From Enterovibrio nigricans DSM 22720 (GTDB taxonomy: Bacteria > Pseudomonadota > Gammaproteobacteria > Enterobacterales > Vibrionaceae), in the NCBI RefSeq assembly GCF_900167155.1, contig NZ_FUXU01000045.1:1-36548 (forward strand): DNA of 36,548 bases, read 5' to 3'. The notes under the pieces were generated by a model. It had not been told where the DNA came from. It saw only the letters and a list, made by a program, of their open reading frames with translations, and made no database searches. This document shows positions 17,229 to 24,428 of the stretch, piece by piece. Within the stretch, counting starts at the first letter, position 1. Each line of letters starts with the position of its first letter. The position numbers and the translations under genes were made by a program.

Positions 17229-18875
17229 TTACAGACCCGCGTTTTTAAATACGTCACTGACGATTTGTTTAGCTTCTTCCTGAATTTGACGAAGATGCTC
17301 ATCGCCCTTGAAGCTTTCGCAGTAAATTTTGTAAATGTCTTCAGTACCTGATGGACGCGCAGCGAACCAACCAAACTCTGTCACGACTTTTAGGCCGCCA
17401 ATCGCTTGGCCATTGCCTGGTGCATGCGTCAACTTAGCGATGATGTCATCACCTGCCATGGTTGTCGCTGTCACCATTTCTGCAGACAGTTTGCTCAGTA
17501 CCGCTTTTTGCTCGCCATTAGCAACTGCTTGTAGACGCGCGTAGCTAGAGTCGCCAAATTTAGCGGCCAGCTCATCGTAGTATTGTTGTGGATTTTTGCC
17601 TGTCACTGCGGTGATTTCTGCAGCAAGCAGACACAGAAGGATACCGTCTTTATCGGTCGCCCAAGGTGTGCCGTCTTTACGAAGGAAAGATGCTCCCGCG
17701 CTTTCTTCGCCACCAAAGCCCAGCTCACCAGAGTAAAGGCCGTCAACAAACCATTTGAAGCCCACTGGCACTTCACACAGTTTACGACCTAAGCTTGCAA
17801 CCACTTTGTCGATGATTGCGCTTGATACCAACGTCTTACCTACACCGACTTCACTGCCCCATTGTGGACGGTGTTGGTAAAGGTAATCGATGCACACCGC
17901 CAAGTAATGGTTCGGATTCATCAAACCGCTTGGCGTCACAATGCCGTGACGGTCGAAGTCTGGGTCGTTACCGAAAGCCAGATCAAACTGATCTTTATAC
18001 TCCAGCAAGCCTGCCATCGCAGACGGCGATGAACAGTCCATACGGATCACGCCATCTTTATCCAAAGACATGAAGCGGAAAGAAGGATCAATCGCGTCGT
18101 TAACCAGAGTGATATCCAGTTCAAAGTGCGCAGCGATCGCTTTCCAGTAATCGATACCTGAGCCACCTAATGGATCAACACCCAGCTTCAGACCCGCTTG
18201 TTTGATCGCTGCCATGTCGACGACCTGATCCAGCTCTTGCACGTAAGGCATCACTAAATCGACGTCAACAAACAGATCGCTCGCCGTTGCTTCGGCAAAA
18301 GAGACACGACGAACACCGTCAAGGCCTGCAGCAATCAACGCGTTAGCGCGAGACTCAATCGCTTTGGTCAGCTCACCTTCAGCAGGACCACCATGTGGCG
18401 GGTTGTATTTAATACCGCCATCTTGCGGAGGGTTATGAGAAGGAGTGATTACGAGACCATCAGCTTTGTCAGCGTTGGTTTTGTTATAACCTAGAATGGC
18501 GTGAGAGATGCCAGGAGTTGGCGTATAACCACCGCATTCTTGCGCAATCACACTGACGCCGTTTGCCACTAGCACTTCAACCACAGAGCAAAACGCCGGT
18601 TCTGATAACGCATGTGTATCTTTACCAACAAACAAAGGGCCTTGGATCCCTTGCTCTTTGCGTACATCAGCCACTGCCTGTGCAATCGCCCAAATGTGAT
18701 GCTGGTTGAACGTAGACTTGTCTGCACTGCCTCGGTGGCCAGAAGTACCAAACTCAACATTATGTGCTGGATTACTAGCATCAGGAGTTAATTGGAAATA
18801 GTTGGAGACCAACAGAGGGATATTGTGCAAATCGATTTGCTGCGCGCGTTGACCTGCGCGTTCACTACTAGCCAT
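17229..18875 (-). CDS. pgm: Phosphoglucomutase (alpha-D-glucose-1,6-bisphosphate dependent)
   Basis: It interconverts glucose-1-phosphate and glucose-6-phosphate, linking glycogen and surface-sugar synthesis to glycolysis. From Met at 18875 the protein has 548 residues (E. coli Pgm 546) and begins [20 protein letters not shown]. Motifs are FGTSGHRGS, the phosphoserine loop [24 protein letters not shown], the Mg-binding [13 protein letters not shown], the sugar-binding [17 protein letters not shown] and the phosphate-binding [12 protein letters not shown]. The frame extends 18 codons upstream, but that extension is low-complexity hydrophobic and AAGGAT precedes the 18875 start. It is downstream of seqA on the same strand, separated by a probable terminator. 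Confidence 0.97.
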   Translation of the reverse strand: MASSERAGQRAQQIDLHNIPLLVSNYFQLTPDASNPAHNVEFGTSGHRGSADKSTFNQHHIWAIAQAVADVRKEQGIQGPLFVGKDTHALSEPAFCSVVEVLVANGVSVIAQECGGYTPTPGISHAILGYNKTNADKADGLVITPSHNPPQDGGIKYNPPHGGPAEGELTKAIESRANALIAAGLDGVRRVSFAEATASDLFVDVDLVMPYVQELDQVVDMAAIKQAGLKLGVDPLGGSGIDYWKAIAAHFELDITLVNDAIDPSFRFMSLDKDGVIRMDCSSPSAMAGLLEYKDQFDLAFGNDPDFDRHGIVTPSGLMNPNHYLAVCIDYLYQHRPQWGSEVGVGKTLVSSAIIDKVVASLGRKLCEVPVGFKWFVDGLYSGELGFGGEESAGASFLRKDGTPWATDKDGILLCLLAAEITAVTGKNPQQYYDELAAKFGDSSYARLQAVANGEQKAVLSKLSAEMVTATTMAGDDIIAKLTHAPGNGQAIGGLKVVTEFGWFAARPSGTEDIYKIYCESFKGDEHLRQIQEEAKQIVSDVFKNAGL

Positions 18876-18903
18876 GACTTCGCATCCTTTCATAAAAAAC
18901 AAA

Positions 18904-18942
18904 AATAAAAACAAGTAGAGGCTCGTCAAAGACAGAGCCTCT
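18904..18942 (-). terminator. Probable seqA terminator
   Basis: TAGAGGCTC (18915-18923) and GAGCCTCTA (18934-18942) form a 9-bp stem. On the minus strand it is followed by CTTGTTTTTATTTTTG, a T-rich tract. Partial read-through into pgm is possible. Confidence 0.65.
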
Positions 18943-18999
18943 ATATAATTCTTTCTCTTTGAACCTCAACCAAGCGTTCACAGCGTGTTCCAGATGGGG

Positions 19000-19545
19000 T
19001 TAGATTTCGCCGACCACTTTCTCAGTGATGTCGTTTGTGAAGCCCATTTTTGTCATCAACTGCTCAACCATCTGGCGCTTGCGACCCGTATTGGTGTTTG
19101 TGATCACCCAAAACGGTGTGTCAGGGATATGTTTAGGCTTCGTTGTTTTGCCACTTTCGAGCAGTGTCTGCTCATTGTCGGCAAAATAAACACGAGTGCG
19201 GCCTTTCAATGCCGTTGCTTCAGAAAAAGCCAGGTCATCAATGCGATACAATGTAGAAAGAACCAGCATAAAGCGGCCAATCGCCCTTTCTTGTACAGCA
19301 AATTCATCTGAGATCAACAAGGAGCGCATTTCTTTTACGCGATCAATTGTGTCGCTCTTACCCGCATCTTTACTGACAACAATTCCCTTCGCTTTCTGAG
19401 TAGGGATCAATGTTGCAACGGGTTGTTGCTCCATCTGCGGTGCCATAAGTAGTCTGCGCAGGATGTCCGATGCACTTTCGCCAATATGCTGTGTTTGACT
19501 GGCGATGTACCGGTATAGCTCTTCATCAACCTCAATTGTCTTCAT
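19000..19545 (-). CDS. seqA: SeqA, negative modulator of replication initiation
   Basis: SeqA binds hemimethylated GATC sites after replication, sequesters oriC and delays re-initiation. From Met at 19545 the protein is 181 residues, the same as E. coli. The N-terminal oligomerisation domain (MKTIEVDEELYRYIASQTQHIGESASDILRRLL) and the C-terminal DNA-binding domain (PKHIPDTPFWVITNTNTGRKRQMVEQLM) are both intact. A variable linker of about 40 residues sits between them. The frame runs 72 codons further upstream, but that stretch overlaps the divergent ybfF gene and lacks family similarity. The seqA-ybfF divergent arrangement is conserved in gammaproteobacteria. Confidence 0.97.
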   Translation of the reverse strand: MKTIEVDEELYRYIASQTQHIGESASDILRRLLMAPQMEQQPVATLIPTQKAKGIVVSKDAGKSDTIDRVKEMRSLLISDEFAVQERAIGRFMLVLSTLYRIDDLAFSEATALKGRTRVYFADNEQTLLESGKTTKPKHIPDTPFWVITNTNTGRKRQMVEQLMTKMGFTNDITEKVVGEI

Positions 19546-19645
19546 CGTTCGATCATCGTGTCCTAATTTCAATTCAACGAGGCGATTATACAGAGTTAGA
19601 CAGGTATACTCTACGGCAAACGATTCATATTGAGAGAAAACATCG

Positions 19646-20419
19646 GTGTTTTTGAACTTTAAGATCCAAGGCAATGGCGAACCATTGCTCCTGATCCATG
19701 GCCTTTTTGGCAGTTTAGACAACTTAGGTGGTTTGGCTCGCGTTTTAGCGGAACAATACAAAGTCTATCAAATTGATCTTCCTAATCACGGCTTGTCTCC
19801 TCGAAGTCTGAATGTCGACTACGTTTCACAAGCAGCTGCCGTCATGGCGTTTCTTGATCAACAGGATCTAACCTGTGTTTCTGTTGTCGGCCACTCAATG
19901 GGCGGAAAAGTGGCCATGATGTTGGCAACGCAATACCCAGATCGTATTAAACAATTGGTCGTAATGGATATTGCTCCTGTGAGTTACCAAGTGCGTCGCC
20001 ACGACAATGTCTTTGCAGGGTTGAATGCCTCGAAGCAACTGCCCCTGCGCAGCAGAAAAGAAGCAGAAGCAAAGCTCGCAGAACACATCGTCGACCCTGG
20101 CGTACGTCAGTTTCTATTGAAATCCCTGGCTCGCCAAGAAGATGGGACATTCGATTGGCGATTTAATGTTGATACATTAGAGGCAAATTACGAAGACATC
20201 ACGGGATGGACAAAGTTAGATCAATTCGGGGGGAGCACGCTGTTTTTGAAAGGCAGTGAGTCTGACTACATTTCAGCCGAACATCGCGGCGAAATTGAAG
20301 CACAATTCCCGAATGCGAAAGCACATGTCGTTGCTAACACGGGTCACTGGCTACATGCCGAAAAACCCGAAACTGTCGCACGAGTGATCACTCGCTTTTT
20401 AACAAAGTCTGTGCGTTAA
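19646..20419 (+). CDS. ybfF: YbfF-type alpha/beta-hydrolase (acyl esterase)
   Basis: A cytoplasmic esterase of the alpha/beta-hydrolase fold. The 257-residue protein has LIHGLFGSLDNLGGLARVL (oxyanion region), the nucleophile elbow GHSMGGK near residue 90, DIAPVSYQVRRHDNVFAGLNA, and the catalytic His in NTGHWLHAEKP. All match E. coli YbfF. No signal peptide. The start is ambiguous: GTG at 19646 or TTG at 19652; there is no upstream ATG in frame and only a weak GAGAG site. Known YbfF proteins hydrolyse short acyl and acyl-CoA esters in vitro; the natural substrate is unclear. Confidence 0.92.
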   Translation: MFLNFKIQGNGEPLLLIHGLFGSLDNLGGLARVLAEQYKVYQIDLPNHGLSPRSLNVDYVSQAAAVMAFLDQQDLTCVSVVGHSMGGKVAMMLATQYPDRIKQLVVMDIAPVSYQVRRHDNVFAGLNASKQLPLRSRKEAEAKLAEHIVDPGVRQFLLKSLARQEDGTFDWRFNVDTLEANYEDITGWTKLDQFGGSTLFLKGSESDYISAEHRGEIEAQFPNAKAHVVANTGHWLHAEKPETVARVITRFLTKSVR

Positions 20420-20478
20420 CAGACAGATGGCAGTTATGCTATAGTTCGCGCGATAAAGGTTCCGACAGGGAGGCGGAC

Positions 20479-20700
20479 ATGCTGTATGAGCATTTTGAAC
20501 TGCTCGAAAAGATAGGCTTGGATTTACTCTTTGCAGGCATATTCTTTTTTATCGGTATGGCAATCAAGGACGTGCTGAAAGAAGGGAATGTACCGCCATT
20601 TGGACGCCGTATTGTCTGGCTGGTTCTTTTCCTCGGATGCGCAGGATTCATTACCAAAGGTGTGATTCAAATTTTTTGGGAAGGTGTTGGCATTGGCTAA
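20479..20700 (+). CDS. DUF2788 small membrane protein
   Basis: A 73-residue protein with two hydrophobic helices (about 13-30 and 46-64) and a conserved middle segment AIKDVLKEGNVPPFGRRIVW. It resembles DUF2788 proteins located between ybfF and fldA in Vibrio and relatives. A strong GGGAGG precedes the ATG by about 6 nt. It follows ybfF by 59 bp and is likely cotranscribed. Function is unknown; it is probably an inner-membrane protein. Confidence 0.85.
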   Translation: MLYEHFELLEKIGLDLLFAGIFFFIGMAIKDVLKEGNVPPFGRRIVWLVLFLGCAGFITKGVIQIFWEGVGIG

Positions 20701-20809
20701 CAGCTTTCTACGTAATGAAAGCAAAGAGAAGGCTGCACCTTCTTCTACACTTTATTTTGCGAGATGTGTATATTGCATCTCAATAAACCGAACATAGGTA
20801 TTCTCGATT

Positions 20810-21337
20810 ATGGCAAGCGTAGGTCTCTTCTTTGGCAGCGATACAGGTAACACTGAAGCCATTGCCAAGATGATTCAAAAACAATTGAGCAAAGAACTGG
20901 TCCACGTACAGGACATCGCGAAGAGCAGCAAAGAAGACATCGATAATTTCGATCTGCTGCTTTTGGGCATTCCAACTTGGTACTATGGCGAAGCACAATG
21001 CGATTGGGATGATTTCTTCCCAGAGCTAGAGCAAATTGACTTCTCAACCAAACTGGTAGCAATTTTCGGTTGCGGTGACCAAGAAGACTACGCGGAATAC
21101 TTCTGTGACGCGATGGGTACCATCCGTGACATCGTTGAGTCTAAAGGCGGCACCATTATTGGTAACACCTCAACGGACGGCTACGAATTTGAAGCATCAA
21201 AAGCGCTGGTGGATGACAACAACTTTGTAGGTCTATGTATCGATGAAGACCGTCAGCCAGAATTGACAGCGCAGCGCGTTGAAAACTGGGTAAAACAAGT
21301 CCACGAAGAAATGTGCCTGTCTGAACTGGAAGACTAA
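20810..21337 (+). CDS. fldA: Flavodoxin FldA
   Basis: An FMN-carrying low-potential electron carrier for reductive enzymes such as radical-SAM and MetH reactivation systems. The 175 residues are close to E. coli FldA (176). The FMN phosphate loop is GLFFGSDTGNTEAIAKM. The flavin-stacking segments are GIPTWYYGEAQCDWDDF and FGCGDQEDYAEYFCDAMG, with the long-chain insertion typical of this class. It is very acidic, as expected. It lies between ybfF/DUF2788 and the DUF4442-fur pair; the fldA-fur neighbourhood is conserved in enterobacteria and vibrios. Confidence 0.97.
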   Translation: MASVGLFFGSDTGNTEAIAKMIQKQLSKELVHVQDIAKSSKEDIDNFDLLLLGIPTWYYGEAQCDWDDFFPELEQIDFSTKLVAIFGCGDQEDYAEYFCDAMGTIRDIVESKGGTIIGNTSTDGYEFEASKALVDDNNFVGLCIDEDRQPELTAQRVENWVKQVHEEMCLSELED

Positions 21338-21356
21338 TCTTCGGCGAAAAGTCATA

Positions 21357-21387
21357 GAAAAAGCGCGCCTGTGGCGCGTTTTTTTAT
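21357..21387. terminator. Terminator between fldA and the DUF4442 gene
   Basis: CGCGCC (21364-21369) pairs with GGCGCG (21373-21378) around a 3-nt loop, with a T-run on the right and an A-run on the left. It can act on both strands. Confidence 0.88.
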
Positions 21388-21427
21388 GCTTAAAGCAAAC
21401 CCATAGATTGCGTTACGTGATTTTCGT

Positions 21428-21901
21428 TTATTCACTTTCCCGATATCTCGGTTTTTTCCTCACATAAAGCACTCTCTTGACCCGGCTGACCACTTCACCA
21501 TCAGTATCGACGACGTTTACCACAAACTCGGGGAAGACTTTGTCACCATTTTCAGTTCCATGGCGAATTGATGCGAGTGCGTCGTCAGAAATCACGAAAT
21601 CTGCAAATAAATCTGAGCTTCCTGGCTTAATGAAATTGATGTCAGCTTCTTTATCCCAGACAAAATAACGTTCACGGAGAATCCCCATTAGCATCAAAGC
21701 ATAAACGGGGTCTGTCATTGAAAATATGCTGCCACCATATTGAGTACGGTTGGCATTTTTATTCCACCAACGAAGCTTCAGTTTTACTTTCACTTCTCGA
21801 AAATCATCAGAGATTGAAAGTATTTTAATGCCCGCCCCCCAAAAAGGCGGCCAACTATTTAGCGCAAATTTGACAACGTTGGGCTTATAAAACTTGAACA
21901 C
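21428..21901 (-). CDS. DUF4442 hot-dog-fold thioesterase-like protein
   Basis: The 157-residue product shows NSWPPFWGAGIKI, then NANRTQYGGSIFSMTDPVYALMLMGIL and KEADINFIKPG, which I recognise as DUF4442 (PaaI/YiiD-like hot-dog fold, probable acyl thioesterase). The substrate is unknown. The frame opens at 21973 with TTG, but that stretch has no ribosome site and no family similarity. GTG at 21901, preceded by AAAAGGA 6 nt away, gives MFKFYKPN and the usual family length, so it is preferred. Divergent from fur. Confidence 0.78.
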   Translation of the reverse strand: MFKFYKPNVVKFALNSWPPFWGAGIKILSISDDFREVKVKLKLRWWNKNANRTQYGGSIFSMTDPVYALMLMGILRERYFVWDKEADINFIKPGSSDLFADFVISDDALASIRHGTENGDKVFPEFVVNVVDTDGEVVSRVKRVLYVRKKPRYRESE

Positions 21902-22096
21902 GTGAAATCCTTTTCTGGTCAAACCAGTTTTATCGTGCCACTTTTTCTTAACAGCTACAAGCCGCAAAACCAACCAAACAACTCAGATATTTGTACTATG
22001 CTACTGGCGGCGGCTTATCACATTTGTTACGCTAGTTATCAATTTTTCCCGTTCTCAATACACTCAAGGGAAAAGCAATTACGTAGGAAGAACCGG

Positions 22097-22540
22097 ATGT
22101 CAGATAACAATAAGGCATTGAAAGACGCAGGACTTAAAGTCACCCTGCCTCGATTGAAAATCTTAGAAGTCTTGCAAGAGCCGGACTGTCAGCACATCAG
22201 CGCAGAAGATCTTTACAAAAAGCTGATCGACATCGGAGAAGAAATCGGTCTTGCGACCGTATACCGTGTTTTGAACCAATTTGACGACGCAGGGATTGTG
22301 ACGCGTCACCATTTCGAAGGCGGTAAATCAGTATTTGAACTGGCAACGCAGCAGCATCACGACCACCTTGTCTGCCTTGATTGCGGTAAAGTGATTGAGT
22401 TCACGGATAACGTGATTGAGCAACGCCAACGTGAAATCGCCCATAAATTCAACGTTCGTCTTACCAATCACAGCCTGTACTTATACGGCCACTGCTTGGA
22501 AGGTGACTGTAAGGCTGATCCTAGCCTGCATGACGCTTAA
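22097..22540 (+). CDS. fur: Fur, ferric uptake regulator
   Basis: An iron-responsive repressor that as Fe2+-Fur shuts off siderophore and iron-uptake genes. From Met at 22097 it has 147 residues, the usual length. It has a winged-helix N terminus (ALKDAGLKVTLPRLKILEVLQ, LATVYRVLNQFDDAGIV) and a dimer domain with HHDHLVCLDCGKVIEF (CxxC) and HSLYLYGHCLEGDC. AGGAAG lies about 6 nt before the ATG. The longer frame from 21902 crosses the promoter and overlaps the antisense DUF4442 gene, so it is rejected. I could not assign a convincing Fur box upstream. Confidence 0.97.
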   Translation: MSDNNKALKDAGLKVTLPRLKILEVLQEPDCQHISAEDLYKKLIDIGEEIGLATVYRVLNQFDDAGIVTRHHFEGGKSVFELATQQHHDHLVCLDCGKVIEFTDNVIEQRQREIAHKFNVRLTNHSLYLYGHCLEGDCKADPSLHDA

Positions 22541-22555
22541 GGCAAAATTTTGACA

Positions 22556-22590
22556 TAAAAAAACCGGAGCCAAGGCTCCGGTTTTTTTTA
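22556..22590. terminator. Bidirectional terminator between fur and glnS
   Basis: CCGGAGC pairs with GCTCCGG between 22564 and 22581 around a short loop, with A-run and T-run flanks. It ends both convergent genes. Confidence 0.9.
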
Positions 22591-22601
22591 TGTCGTACGA
22601 A

Positions 22602-24269
22602 CTAGTCGCCGATTTTTGCCCAAGTATCACGTAGGCCCACGGTACGGTTAAATACCAGAGTATCTTTTGAGCTGTCTTTACGATCAGCACAAAAGTAACC
22701 CATACGCTCAAATTGGAAACCTTGCTCTGCCGCAGATGCTTTTAAGCTTGGCTCAACAAATCCACGAACCACAGTCAGTGATTCAGGGTTGATGGTTGCT
22801 GCAAAGTCGTCCGCTGCACCTGGATTTGGCACAGTGAACAGACGGTCATACAGACGGAATTCGGCTTCAACACCCGCATCTGCAGATACCCAGTGAATCA
22901 CACCTTTTGCCTTGCGACCATCAGCAGGATCTTTACCTAGCGTATCCGGATCGTAAGTACAGTAAACTGTCGTTACTTTACCGTTTTCGTCTTTTTCACA
23001 GCGCTCAGCTTTTACGTAGTAAGCGTTACGCAAGCGTACTTCTTTACCCAGAACCAGACGCTTGTACTTCTTGTTCGCTTCTTCGCGGAAGTCTTCAGCT
23101 TCAATCCAGATTTCACGGCTGAACGGTACTTCACGCTCACCCATTTCTGGTTTGTTTGGATGGTTTGACGCTTTCAGCGTTTCAATCTCACCCGCTTGGA
23201 AGTTTTCGATCACAAGCTTAATAGGATCCAGAACCGCCATCGCACGCGGTGCGTTGTCATTCAGATCGTCTCGTACACATGACTCAAGCGAACTCATCTC
23301 GATGGTATTGTCTTGCTTGGTCACACCGATGCGCTTACAGAATTCACGGATAGCAGCAGACGTGTAACCACGGCGACGCAAACCAGAAATCGTAGGCATA
23401 CGTGGGTCGTCCCAACCATTTACCAGATTCTCGCTCACCAGTTGGCTAAGCTTGCGCTTAGACATGACGGTGTATTCAAGATTCAAGCGGCTGAATTCGT
23501 ACTGACGCGGCTGACATTCAATCGTGATGTTATCCAACACCCAGTCGTAAAGACGACGATTGTCTTGGAATTCCAACGTACACAGGCTGTGTGTAATACC
23601 TTCGATCGCATCAGAAATACAGTGTGTGAAGTCGTACATTGGGTAAATGCACCACTTGTCACTGGTTTGATGGTGATGAGCAAAACGCACGCGATAGATA
23701 ACCGGATCACGCATCACCATAAACGGTGATGCCATGTCGATTTTTGCACGCAGACAGGCTTTACCTTCTGCGAACTCGCCATTTTTCATTTTCGCGAACA
23801 GCTCAAGGTTTTCCTCAATGCTACGATCGCGGTACGGGCTGTGCTTGCCCGGTGCAGTCAGGGTACCACGGTATTCGCGGATCTCATCTGGACTCAGCTC
23901 TTCAACGTAAGCCAGACCTTTTTCGATCAGTTCAACAGCATAGCCGTGCAGACGATCGAAATAGTCAGATGAGTAGCAAATCTCGCCATCCCACTGGAAA
24001 CCCAACCAGTTCACATCGTCTTTGATTGACTCAACAAACTCGATGTCTTCTTTCTCAGGGTTGGTGTCGTCAAAACGCAGGTTACATTGCCCCTGGTAGT
24101 CTTTTGCGACGCCAAAGTTCAGACAGATCGATTTTGCGTGTCCAATGTGCAGATAACCATTTGGCTCTGGCGGAAAACGCGTGTGGACTGTGGTGTGTGC
24201 ACCACTCGCCAAATCTTTATCAATGATTTGACGGATGAAATTGGTTGGACGAGCCTCAGACTCACTCAT
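22602..24269 (-). CDS. glnS: Glutaminyl-tRNA synthetase
   Basis: It charges tRNA-Gln with glutamine. From Met at 24269 it has 555 residues (E. coli 554). Class I signatures are present: HIGH-type [15 protein letters not shown] near residues 34-48 and the KMSKS-type [11 protein letters not shown]. The GlnRS-specific [18 protein letters not shown] and the C-terminal anticodon-binding barrels are also visible. GAGG lies 7-10 nt ahead of the start. The 18 extra upstream codons lack similarity. On the minus strand TATAAT at 24303-24308 may be its -10 element, but no clear -35 was found. Confidence 0.98.
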   Translation of the reverse strand: MSESEARPTNFIRQIIDKDLASGAHTTVHTRFPPEPNGYLHIGHAKSICLNFGVAKDYQGQCNLRFDDTNPEKEDIEFVESIKDDVNWLGFQWDGEICYSSDYFDRLHGYAVELIEKGLAYVEELSPDEIREYRGTLTAPGKHSPYRDRSIEENLELFAKMKNGEFAEGKACLRAKIDMASPFMVMRDPVIYRVRFAHHHQTSDKWCIYPMYDFTHCISDAIEGITHSLCTLEFQDNRRLYDWVLDNITIECQPRQYEFSRLNLEYTVMSKRKLSQLVSENLVNGWDDPRMPTISGLRRRGYTSAAIREFCKRIGVTKQDNTIEMSSLESCVRDDLNDNAPRAMAVLDPIKLVIENFQAGEIETLKASNHPNKPEMGEREVPFSREIWIEAEDFREEANKKYKRLVLGKEVRLRNAYYVKAERCEKDENGKVTTVYCTYDPDTLGKDPADGRKAKGVIHWVSADAGVEAEFRLYDRLFTVPNPGAADDFAATINPESLTVVRGFVEPSLKASAAEQGFQFERMGYFCADRKDSSKDTLVFNRTVGLRDTWAKIGD

Positions 24270-24302
24270 CAAATTTACCTCGTAGGAAGATCCGGATACG
24301 AA

Positions 24303-24308
24303 ATTATA
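24303..24308 (-). promoter_or_regulatory. Possible glnS -10 element
   Basis: Reads TATAAT on the minus strand, 33 bp before the glnS ATG. The best -35 guess (TGGATC, 16 bp upstream) is poor, so this is tentative. Confidence 0.35.
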
Positions 24309-24382
24309 AAAATTAACGCCCAATGATCCACGATCACGGCGGTTTACTCAACCACTACTGAACGTAGAAGCACCAATTGGAC

Positions 24383-24410
24383 AAAAAAAAGCCCGCGAAG
24401 TGCGGGCTTT
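24383..24410 (-). terminator. Chitobiase terminator
   Basis: GCCCGC (24391-24396) pairs with GCGGGC (24402-24407), extended by AA/TT. On the minus strand a run of eight T follows, so it ends the chitobiase transcript before glnS. Confidence 0.9.
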
Positions 24411-24428
24411 GAGTGGATGAGGACAAAA

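Noticed and set aside
19546-19761. 72-codon N-terminal extension of SeqA
   Set aside because: It overlaps ybfF, and SeqA from 19545 already has the exact 181-residue family length.
22010-22060. Possible Fur autoregulatory box upstream of fur
   Set aside because: TTGATAAC with a distant GAGAACGG matches the 19-bp Fur consensus too poorly to call.
21902-22096. 65-codon N-terminal extension of Fur
   Set aside because: It runs through the fur promoter region and opposite the DUF4442 gene. Fur from 22097 has a good ribosome site and standard length.
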